A stretch of DNA of 27,833 nt from JBAZCI01 sp041671025. Lineage in GTDB: Bacteria > Patescibacteriota > Patescibacteriia > UBA10025. Below, in pieces: positions 22,277 through 27,833 of the stretch; positions within the stretch are counted from its first letter, which is position 1, and each line of letters begins with the position of its first letter. Where the stretch lies: positions 1 to 27,833 of the forward strand of contig JBAZCI010000016.1 of NCBI GenBank assembly GCA_041671025.1, given 5' to 3'. The position numbers and the translations under genes are program-made. Under the pieces are notes generated by a model, which was given only the letters and a program-made list of their open reading frames with translations, was not told the DNA's origin and searched no databases.

Positions 22277-23182
22277 ATGGTGTGGTATATACCAGTTGTG
22301 CTCAAGATTATTGTCGGGAACTGTATTACGCCATACTGCGTAAAGCGGTTATCGAACGCTGAGGAGAGGTTGTCGTCGTTTTCACTCATGTATCTTTTTT
22401 GCCTATTGTTTGCCGGTATCGTTGCATTTTTTGGCGGAATATCGTGGCACGTGGGAATGTCAATTCTTCTTGTCGGCGGTTTTGCCAATACATTCGCGAG
22501 TTACACGTATTGGCGCGCAATGAAGATCAGTATGACGAAGACGTCGTTGTATGGGTTCTTCACGGACATTGTTTCCATGGCGTTTTGCTATGTGTTCTTG
22601 CATGAGGATGCATTTTTAACGCTTTCCATTGCAATCGGCATTGCACTGGTTATTATTTCAGTCATTGGCTACGCGATTACCGACTATCGGAAGAAGGCAA
22701 AGGACAAAGGCGACAACGGCGAGAACATACGGCTGTACTTGTATGTAGGCATATTTGTTCTGATCTGGGGCTCTGCATTATTTATGATGCGATACCTCAT
22801 GGTAGGCCATATGTCTGCGCCGAATTTTCTGCTCGGATGGTATAGCGGCAGCATGGTCGGGGTGCTGGTGCTGTGGGGAGTGCGGGCACGCACGCACGGG
22901 AAAATTGGTATTACCGCATTAATTCAGGGAATGATGAACACAGAGATAGGTGTAACCGCCATCACCGCCGTAGCAGTAGTAGCTAGCTTGTTATTCACGT
23001 ACTGGGCGTATGAAACGCCGCAGGTTATTGTACAGCCGATTTTCATGATCTCGGCGGTAGTGATGCCGGTGTTGATCGGCTTGTTTCTGTACAGTGAACG
23101 GAAAAAAATCCATCATGCACAGTGGCTGTATCTTGCCATTGGCATCATCGGAGCGTTCGTTGTCGCAATTTCTAAACCATAG
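22277..23182 (+). CDS. DMT-superfamily (EamA-like) membrane transporter
   Basis: A 301-aa protein with about ten hydrophobic segments in two similar halves, split by the charged loop TDYRKKAKDKGDNGEN near residues 134-150. This is the layout of EamA drug/metabolite exporters. The sequence WRAMKISMTKTSLYGFFTD in the first half and YETPQVIVQPIF in the second are the paired helix 4 regions. The transported compound cannot be told from sequence. The ATG at 22277 is preceded by GGGAAG; an earlier in-frame ATG at 22259 has no ribosome binding site. Confidence 0.78.
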   Translation: MVWYIPVVLKIIVGNCITPYCVKRLSNAEERLSSFSLMYLFCLLFAGIVAFFGGISWHVGMSILLVGGFANTFASYTYWRAMKISMTKTSLYGFFTDIVSMAFCYVFLHEDAFLTLSIAIGIALVIISVIGYAITDYRKKAKDKGDNGENIRLYLYVGIFVLIWGSALFMMRYLMVGHMSAPNFLLGWYSGSMVGVLVLWGVRARTHGKIGITALIQGMMNTEIGVTAITAVAVVASLLFTYWAYETPQVIVQPIFMISAVVMPVLIGLFLYSERKKIHHAQWLYLAIGIIGAFVVAISKP

Positions 23183-23186
23183 CATT

Positions 23187-23215
23187 GACTCGAGAATTAT
23201 CTCGGGTCTTTTTTT
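23187..23215 (+). terminator. Terminator of the transporter gene
   Basis: GACTCGAG (23187-23194) / CTCGGGTC (23201-23208) with one G-T pair, then seven T. Confidence 0.88.
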
Positions 23216-23240
23216 AATAGATTTTAGGTGTTTGGGCACA

Positions 23241-23266
23241 GGCCGGGTCTCCTGACCTGGTCTGCC
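23241..23266. repeat. REP-like hairpin, copy 2
   Basis: GGTC-TCCT-GACC followed by TGGTCTGCC; pairs with the copy at 17242-17267. It lies in the 100-nt gap between two terminators, where no gene is visible. Confidence 0.5.
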
Positions 23267-23312
23267 TATTTATTTCGCACGGACGCGTCGGGAGATCCGT
23301 CCTATGTTTTAA

Positions 23313-23347
23313 TAAAAAAAACGGGCAACAAGTTTATTGTTGTCCGT
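23313..23347 (-). terminator. Terminator of purD
   Basis: Minus strand ACGGACAACAA-TAAAC-TTGTTGCCCGT then TTTTTTTT, one mismatch. The 5' arm is inside the last codons of purD. Confidence 0.85.
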
Positions 23348-24647
23348 GAGCAAGAGTTTCTTGCTGGGCGAGGTACTCCAGTCCTTGCGCGCCGATGTCG
23401 GTGCGATACTGTTTACCATCAAAATCAATGTACTGTGCGGCGGCATTGGCTTGTGCTACCGCTTGAGCAAGCGTCGGAGCGAGTGATGTGGGAGCAAGAA
23501 CGCGACCGCCGGCAGTCAGTAAAACATTGGCGTTCAGGTTTGTTCCTGCCTGAAATAAAATTGTACCTTCGTCGCACATCCATCGCGTGGTACCGATGTT
23601 AATCGGTTTGCCCGTCTTGCAGGAGTCGGGGTATTCTTTCGAGGCCAATACAACGGCAGCTGAGTAGCCAGAATGCCATTTGAGATGACATTCATGAAGT
23701 GTGCCGTTGGTACACGCCATCATGAGTTCGGCAAGATCAGATTTCAACAGTTGGAGCAAAGGCTGTGTTTCCGGATCGCCAAGGCGGCAGTTGCATTCAA
23801 TGACTTTGATCCCGTCTTCCGTAATCATGGCACCTATATATATGACGCCTTTATAGGTGATTCGTTTACGTTTCAGGCAAAAAATTAATGGCAAAGCGAT
23901 CGCGTCGTAGACGAACTTCATCATGTCTTCAGTGACGAATGGAACGGGAGCGTATGCTCCCATACCGCCGGTGTTTGGACCTCGGTCTCCGTCTAACAGT
24001 CGTTTGTGGTCTTGCGACGGTGGGCATAGCTTCACTGTGCTGCCGTCGGTAAATACCATAAAGGATACTTCCGGTCCAAAAAGGCGTTTTTCTACAAGAA
24101 TGGTTTCGCCTGCTGTACCGAACACGCGATCGTGCATCATTGCATTGATTGCTTCGATTGCCTCGAAGGCGGTGTCGGATACGATAACGCCCTTACCCGC
24201 GGCAAGTCCGTCCGCTTTAATCGCAACGCGAGGATCGTCGAGCGAACGAATATACTTGATGGCCTCTTCCGCATTAGTGAATACGCGGTGTAAAGCGGTG
24301 GGGATTCCGCATTGAACCATAAAGTCTTTTGCGAAGGCCTTCGAATACTCGATTTTCGCCGCGGCTTTTGTCGGGCCGAATATTTTCAGCCCTGCGGCCT
24401 CAAACATGTCGACAATGCCTGCGGCTAAGGGACCTTCGGGGCCGACCACGGTCAAATCGATCTGGTTTTCCTGAGCGAATTTCAGTAGCGCCTCCAGATT
24501 GTCGGCTTTGATCTCGACGCTCGTGGCATATACTGCGGTGCCAGGATTGCCCGGTGCACAAAAGATTTTTGTGACCAACGGCGATTGATGCAGTTTCCAG
24601 ACGATCGCGTGTTCACGTCCGCCACTGCCGATGACGAGTATCTTCAT
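23334..24647 (-). CDS. purD: Phosphoribosylamine-glycine ligase
   Basis: A 437-aa ATP-grasp enzyme that joins glycine to phosphoribosylamine in purine synthesis. It starts MKILVIGSGGREHA with the PRA-binding loop. FAKDFMVQCGIPT, IKADGLAAGKGVIV, DGDRGPNTGGMGAYAP and CRLGDPETQ are the family hallmarks. The usual EFN of the metal-binding strand is ECN here (Glu and Asn kept), and the usual RFGDPE reads RLGDPE. The length is normal. The ATG at 24647 has GGAGG five nt upstream; an ATG at 24659 lies before that site. No other purine gene is adjacent. Confidence 0.95.
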   Translation of the reverse strand: MKILVIGSGGREHAIVWKLHQSPLVTKIFCAPGNPGTAVYATSVEIKADNLEALLKFAQENQIDLTVVGPEGPLAAGIVDMFEAAGLKIFGPTKAAAKIEYSKAFAKDFMVQCGIPTALHRVFTNAEEAIKYIRSLDDPRVAIKADGLAAGKGVIVSDTAFEAIEAINAMMHDRVFGTAGETILVEKRLFGPEVSFMVFTDGSTVKLCPPSQDHKRLLDGDRGPNTGGMGAYAPVPFVTEDMMKFVYDAIALPLIFCLKRKRITYKGVIYIGAMITEDGIKVIECNCRLGDPETQPLLQLLKSDLAELMMACTNGTLHECHLKWHSGYSAAVVLASKEYPDSCKTGKPINIGTTRWMCDEGTILFQAGTNLNANVLLTAGGRVLAPTSLAPTLAQAVAQANAAAQYIDFDGKQYRTDIGAQGLEYLAQQETLAHGQQ

Positions 24648-24734
24648 GGATACCTCCAAAAAAAAGGGTATAGGTTGTGAGTGAGCAATATTAAGGTATG
24701 TATCTTAGTCCTAAACAGCCTAAAAAGGCAAATA

Positions 24735-24758
24735 AAAAAGGCTCTTTGCAGAAAGAGC
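24735..24758 (-). terminator. Terminator of the secreted-protein gene
   Basis: Minus strand GCTCTTT-CTGC-AAAGAGC then CTTTTTT. Confidence 0.85.
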
Positions 24759-24763
24759 TCAAA

Positions 24764-25447
24764 TTAGGGAATGTACTGAAAATGGGGCGGAATGGAATAT
24801 GCATTCAATGGCCGTGGAGCGTAGCTGATCGCTTTGATCTCCATTGTTGTGCATTGTTTGTCTTCACGGCAGATAATCTTGACGGGTATGCCGTCAAATG
24901 CAGGTGGCGGCGGACCTACGCCATAGGTATCCCGTATCCAGGGATCGAGATGGTACTCGTTGGTGATCCACAGTTCTACAGTTAAGTTTTGTTCAGCATT
25001 CGAGTAGCTCATCAAAAACTTATTACAGCAGAAGCCATTGATCGTATCCCGAATGCCCGTCGAATCGACGGTAATACTGGGACGTCCGCGAATCATAGAA
25101 AGACCTTCTGTGAGATCTGCAACGTAGGTCGTCGTATCCGGAAGCGATCCAAACCGTTGGTACGTTTCAAATTCATCACTTCGTTCGTAGTACACACTGC
25201 CAGAATCGGCATACTGTATGGTTGAAAGACCCTCTGGGGTATCTCTTTGGGTGCGCCTTCCCGGAATATCTATCCACAGTGTGTCCATGCTTTGCAGTGT
25301 CAACGGAAAGAGAATTCCTTGTGTGCTGTCAGTTGCAAATTGGACTTGCGTGTATACCGCCATGCACAGGTCTTTTTGTTTTGAGAAGACAAGATAGCTC
25401 CCTATTGCTATGGCAAAAAATGCGATGATAAAGAACACGCGCTTCAT
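24764..25447 (-). CDS. Exported or membrane-anchored DUF4412-like protein
   Basis: A 227-aa protein with an N-terminal signal or anchor (MKRVFFIIAFFAIAIGSYLVF, shown in part) and a beta-rich outer domain. The order is a polar strand with an MDTLWIDIPGRRTQR segment, SGSVYYERSDEFETYQRF, NGFCCNKFLMSY and LTVELWITNEYH. This succession (residue-modified peptide, conductor-type beta-strands, cysteine pair, W-I/V-T) resembles DUF4412-like periplasmic or surface proteins of unknown role. The match is by pattern only. GGAGGT stands before the ATG at 25447; the in-frame ATG at 25513 is upstream of that site. Confidence 0.6.
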   Translation of the reverse strand: MKRVFFIIAFFAIAIGSYLVFSKQKDLCMAVYTQVQFATDSTQGILFPLTLQSMDTLWIDIPGRRTQRDTPEGLSTIQYADSGSVYYERSDEFETYQRFGSLPDTTTYVADLTEGLSMIRGRPSITVDSTGIRDTINGFCCNKFLMSYSNAEQNLTVELWITNEYHLDPWIRDTYGVGPPPPAFDGIPVKIICREDKQCTTMEIKAISYAPRPLNAYSIPPHFQYIP

Positions 25448-25746
25448 AGTACCTCCATTTTTGTTTTTAGTTTCTTTCGTCAGTATGATAGAGGGAAACA
25501 ACTGGTTCGTCAATCATAGCAATTTCAGGACTTTGTTTTGCCTCGCTTATCCCTCGCATGCTCTAAAAGTACTGCGACATGTAATTGCCGCATAATGTCT
25601 GTTTGCTTGAGGAGAGTCTCGCGCGCGGAGCAGTCAATTCCGACAGCATGGCTTTGGTGCCCAGGAGAGTCCCGCCATTCGGCGGGATCTTCGCTCAGAT
25701 TTTACAATCCTCGCTACGAGACTCTGCGAGTATCATCCTGCGCAAT
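25448..25746. other. Non-coding region with a GC-rich hairpin
   Basis: No gene is seen in about 300 nt. GTCCCGCC-ATTC-GGCGGGAT (25670-25687) forms a hairpin; flanking GAGAGTC and GACTCTCC-like stretches repeat around it. The layout resembles the spacer near 8260-8345 behind 5S rRNA. Confidence 0.5.
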
Positions 25747-25848
25747 TGGTGCCGCCGGTCGGAGTCGAACCGACAAGTCCTTGCGGACACTAGCTCCTAA
25801 GGCTAGCGCGTATTCCAGTTCCGCCACGGCGGCGTCAATTGCGCAGGA
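25736..25848. repeat. 13-bp perfect inverted repeat enclosing the tRNA gene
   Basis: TCCTGCGCAATTG (25736-25748) and CAATTGCGCAGGA (25836-25848). In the precursor RNA the leader pairs with the trailer and includes the last two bases of the encoded CCA end. Confidence 0.85.
25747..25833 (-). tRNA. tRNA-Leu, anticodon UAG
   Basis: An 87-nt class II tRNA. Acceptor stem GCCGCCG/CGGCGGC; D arm TGGCGGAACTGGAATACGC (shown in part); anticodon stem CTAGC/GCTAG with loop CTTAGGA, giving anticodon TAG; long variable arm GTCCGCAAGGACT; T arm GTCGGTTCGACTCCGAC. Discriminator A and an encoded CCA follow. It decodes CUN leucine codons. Confidence 0.96.
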
Positions 25849-25969
25849 GTGAGTACATTAGTGTATGTATTTTACTTCAAACTCCGCAAAAACGATATAT
25901 ATCGAACTTGATGAGTATACGGATGCTTATACACTTCTGCAAGGGGCTCTGCCTAGGTGAGATTCATTC

Positions 25970-25998
25970 TCGACATGATTTTTACATTTGTGTATACT
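25970..25998 (+). promoter_or_regulatory. Promoter of the pseudopilin-like gene
   Basis: TCGACA (25970-25975), 17-nt spacer, TATACT (25993-25998) with an upstream TG. Confidence 0.8.
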
Positions 25999-26031
25999 GA
26001 ATGCAAGCAAAAAATAAGAGTAAAAAAATCT

Positions 26032-26583
26032 ATGACTCAACGAAATGTTATCCTCGTCATTATCCTTCTCCTTATCATCGCTGCTGCGGTTGTGTATATC
26101 GTGATGACGCAGACTGATTCAACAACGAATACCGATAATGCAAATACTGCCGCCGTTGCAAATGAGCCTCTCGATAACGGTGAGGAAGCGCTTTTGAATG
26201 CAAATACTGATGGGGATGTTAATGCGGCAATGGGCAATGAAAATATCAATGCGGCCGGTCCGGAGCTGACTACCGAGGAACGTGCGCAGGCGGTGGTTCG
26301 AGATGCAAAACGACTGGCAGATGTCAGGTCGATGCAAGCTGCATTGGAAAGCTACAAAAAAGCGAATGATGATTCGTATCCCGCCGAGCTCATCAGTCTG
26401 GTGCCGGCGTATCTAAACGGTTTACCGGGAAATCCCGCTCCGGGCGGTATTACCTATACGTATACACCTATCGGCAGCGAACCGTATGCGTTTTATGACC
26501 TCAGTTACGTACTGGAAGTAGGTGCCGAAAATGTTGCACCCGGCGATCATACCGCCACTCCCGAAGGTGTAGCGATGCCATAA
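26032..26583 (+). CDS. Membrane-anchored pseudopilin-like protein with Asn-rich linker
   Basis: A 183-aa protein. One N-terminal membrane helix (about 6-25) is followed by a low-complexity linker rich in Asn, Thr and Ala (28-75: repeated NAN/NTD elements). The outer domain begins RDAKRLADVRSMQAALESY (residues 94-112) and continues with YPAELISLVPAYL and PGGITYTYTPIG. That domain resembles the C-terminal part of GspG/type IV pseudopilins common in Patescibacteria. A prepilin peptidase site is not present, so it is anchored rather than processed as a pilin. The longer frame from 25957 starts before the promoter. No clear Shine-Dalgarno. Confidence 0.75.
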   Translation: MTQRNVILVIILLLIIAAAVVYIVMTQTDSTTNTDNANTAAVANEPLDNGEEALLNANTDGDVNAAMGNENINAAGPELTTEERAQAVVRDAKRLADVRSMQAALESYKKANDDSYPAELISLVPAYLNGLPGNPAPGGITYTYTPIGSEPYAFYDLSYVLEVGAENVAPGDHTATPEGVAMP

Positions 26584-26601
26584 AATTTTTTTGAAAAGCT
26601 C

Positions 26602-26632
26602 AAAAACACTGCTACGGAGCAGTGTTTTTTAG
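26602..26632 (+). terminator. Terminator of the pseudopilin-like gene
   Basis: AAAAACACTGCT-ACGG-AGCAGTGTTTTT with continuing T; symmetric enough to act in both directions. Confidence 0.88.
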
Positions 26633-26992
26633 TTTCATGATTGCATCAAGTTCAAATGTGTAAGCCAGAAATTTTTTAGAATGCGTGAGTTGTCTGGTCT
26701 GTTGCCATTGAGAGGCGTCCAGACGGCTATGCGCCTATGCTGAGGAAAATTCGCGAGCATGTTGTAAACTCGCCGTCGAACAATCTAAGCCGTCAATCAA
26801 AATGGTGAACTTTTGCCTATGAAAAAAATTGTCCGGTGCTATAGTGTGATACACGCGGCAGAAATAATATTGCACATTGTTAATAGAAAGCGAGGTGGTT
26901 CAAAGATGTAGGGAAATTCGTGGGCTTTTTCCTACTGCATGAACGTTTCACGGGGGCATCAGTATTGTTTACCTGAAGAAAGGATGGACATC
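26633..26992 (+). other. Intergenic leader region before the lipoprotein gene
   Basis: No gene is seen in about 360 nt. An extended -10, TG-C-TATAGT (26837-26845), is the best promoter candidate for the lipoprotein and would give a leader of about 140 nt. Within the leader GAGGTGG is followed by ATGTAG at 26906-26911, a start codon directly followed by a stop, next to a GTAGG/CCTAC hairpin (26908-26937). Confidence 0.45.
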
Positions 26993-27604
26993 ATGAAAAA
27001 GATGTTCGCATGGAAACTGTTTTTCATTCTGGCGATTATGTCCTGCATAGCGCTTATCGGATGCTCGACGTTATCGAAACCGACTGAAACACCGGCAGAA
27101 TCTCAACTTTATTCTGTTGAAGAGGTAAATCAGATTGCCGGGTTGTATGAAAGCTGGATACATACGCTGGAACCGTTTGTGACTCAAAACAAGGACGGAA
27201 CGTTTGCCTTGGATTGGGACAAATGCTTGTCACAGATTGCCGTGGCCGATCCGCGTCTTGCCGGTATCCTGCGCGAGGGGCGCGACCTGAACGATGAGGC
27301 CAGAATCATTCTGGAATTGCGTGACGGCATTCCGAAATGCAATGAAGCTATTCTCGCATCGGGGAGCGGCGAATCGACTGCACTCGGAAGCTGGTGCAAT
27401 TATTATTGGTGGGGACGGAAGTGTTGTTATACCGGCAGTACGGCATATAACTACATTATGTATGCCAGTTGGGGCAGTATTGTCCCGCCCGCTGGACTGA
27501 TCCTTGGCCCGTTTGTGAAAGCGGCTACGTATCTCACTGACCGATACGGTGGATTTTGCATTAATCAAACGTATGTTGGCGGTGTGTGGCTTACCGCTCC
27601 GTAG
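26993..27604 (+). CDS. Lipoprotein of unknown function with cysteine-rich C-terminal part
   Basis: A 203-aa protein. The signal peptide MKKMFAWKLFFILAIMSC (shown in part) ends in the lipobox LIGC with lipidated Cys24. A helical region (37-125) follows with LYESWIHTLEPFV and ADPRLAGILREGRDL. The end (about 130-203) carries WCNYYWWGRKCCYTG and GGFCINQTYVGG, rich in Cys, Tyr, Trp and Gly and with a hydrophobic stretch between. Disulfides are likely outside the cell. I do not recognise the C-terminal domain. ATG 26993 has AAAGGA eight nt upstream; earlier in-frame ATGs at 26939 and 26984 fit less well. Confidence 0.72.
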   Translation: MKKMFAWKLFFILAIMSCIALIGCSTLSKPTETPAESQLYSVEEVNQIAGLYESWIHTLEPFVTQNKDGTFALDWDKCLSQIAVADPRLAGILREGRDLNDEARIILELRDGIPKCNEAILASGSGESTALGSWCNYYWWGRKCCYTGSTAYNYIMYASWGSIVPPAGLILGPFVKAATYLTDRYGGFCINQTYVGGVWLTAP

Positions 27605-27610
27605 TCTACC

Positions 27611-27665
27611 GAGGAGGTGCGACATTCTTTATAGAATGCGCATCTCCTCAATTATTTTTTTTAAC
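27611..27665 (+). terminator. Strong terminator of the lipoprotein gene
   Basis: A stem of about 17 bp from GAGGAG (27611) to CTCCTC (27649), with inner CATTCT-TTAT-AGAATG, then AATTATTTTTTTT. Confidence 0.88.
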
Positions 27666-27674
27666 TTTCATCAT

Positions 27675-27833
27675 ATGAATTCGTACTTCACTCTGTATCT
27701 TATTTTCGGTGCGCTGATTTTCGGAAGTGTTGTTCTGTATTTTGCTCTGTTCGGTTCTCGACAACGTGCAGTCATTCGGATATGCCAGTCATTCGCGTCG
27801 TATGTGTTTGGCGCATATGTTGTCGGGGGATGG
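27675..27833 (+). CDS. Membrane protein, 5' part only
   Basis: From ATG 27675 the frame is open for 53 codons to the window edge. The sequence starts MNSYFTLYLIFGALIFG, a hydrophobic helix through residue 25, followed by GSRQRAVIR and the start of a second hydrophobic stretch. No Shine-Dalgarno is visible and no clear promoter lies between it and the terminator T-run, so the start is uncertain. No family can be assigned. Confidence 0.5.
   Translation, partial: MNSYFTLYLIFGALIFGSVVLYFALFGSRQRAVIRICQSFASYVFGAYVVGGW

Overview
The window looks like a chromosomal segment of an uncultivated Patescibacteria (CPR) bacterium. This is an inference. The supporting signs are a pseudopilin-like protein with an Asn/Thr-rich linker and an RDAKRLAD segment, a TrmB-type regulator, very compact operons, a 23S rRNA gene with a group I intron and no linked 16S gene, and several promoters placed so close to the start codon that the mRNAs should be leaderless. 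TAA, TAG and TGA all end clear genes, so the code appears standard and the UGA-Gly lineages are unlikely.

Layout. 1-6044 (minus): a five-gene operon, TrmB regulator > threonine dehydrogenase (tdh) > 2-amino-3-ketobutyrate CoA ligase (kbl) > glmS > GlmU-like acetyl/uridylyltransferase (cut by the window edge), with gaps of only 7, 5, 2 and 1 nt. 6126-7090 (plus): a PHP-domain phosphoesterase with a leaderless promoter. 7055-8179 (minus): an orphan protein-kinase-fold gene. 8208-12526 (minus): a 23S-5S rRNA unit with a consensus promoter and no 16S; the 23S carries a 358-nt group I intron at E. coli position 2500/2501, in the peptidyl transferase centre, and an expanded domain I. 12633-13237 (plus): two short transcription units, one for a 93-aa protein and one for a structured RNA or tiny ORF. 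13268-14902 (minus): Nudix hydrolase plus small membrane protein, then a HAD-like phosphatase. 14917-19760 (plus): GNMT-like methyltransferase, AlkA-type glycosylase, CDP-alcohol phosphatidyltransferase, M32 carboxypeptidase with an in-frame TAG, a small zinc ribbon and pterin-carbinolamine dehydratase. 19767-20322 (minus): a REP-associated tyrosine transposase interrupted in frame by palindromic repeats. 20350-22091 (minus): flavin reductase-like protein plus a zinc alcohol dehydrogenase. 22204-23215 (plus): a DMT/EamA-type transporter. 23313-25447 (minus): purD and a secreted DUF4412-like protein. 25747-25833 (minus): tRNA-Leu(UAG). 25970-27833 (plus): pseudopilin-like protein, a lipoprotein and the start of a membrane protein.

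How the genes may work together. The first operon could turn threonine into glycine and acetyl-CoA, and use that acetyl-CoA to acetylate glucosamine-1-phosphate on the way to UDP-GlcNAc. This would tie amino-acid breakdown to cell-envelope precursor synthesis under a TrmB-type regulator. Glycine could also feed PurD and, more speculatively, the GNMT-like methyltransferase. The least expected items are this operon, the rRNA intron, the transposase carrying palindromic repeats inside its own frame, and the nonsense codon in the peptidase gene. No CRISPR array, prophage or defence island is visible.
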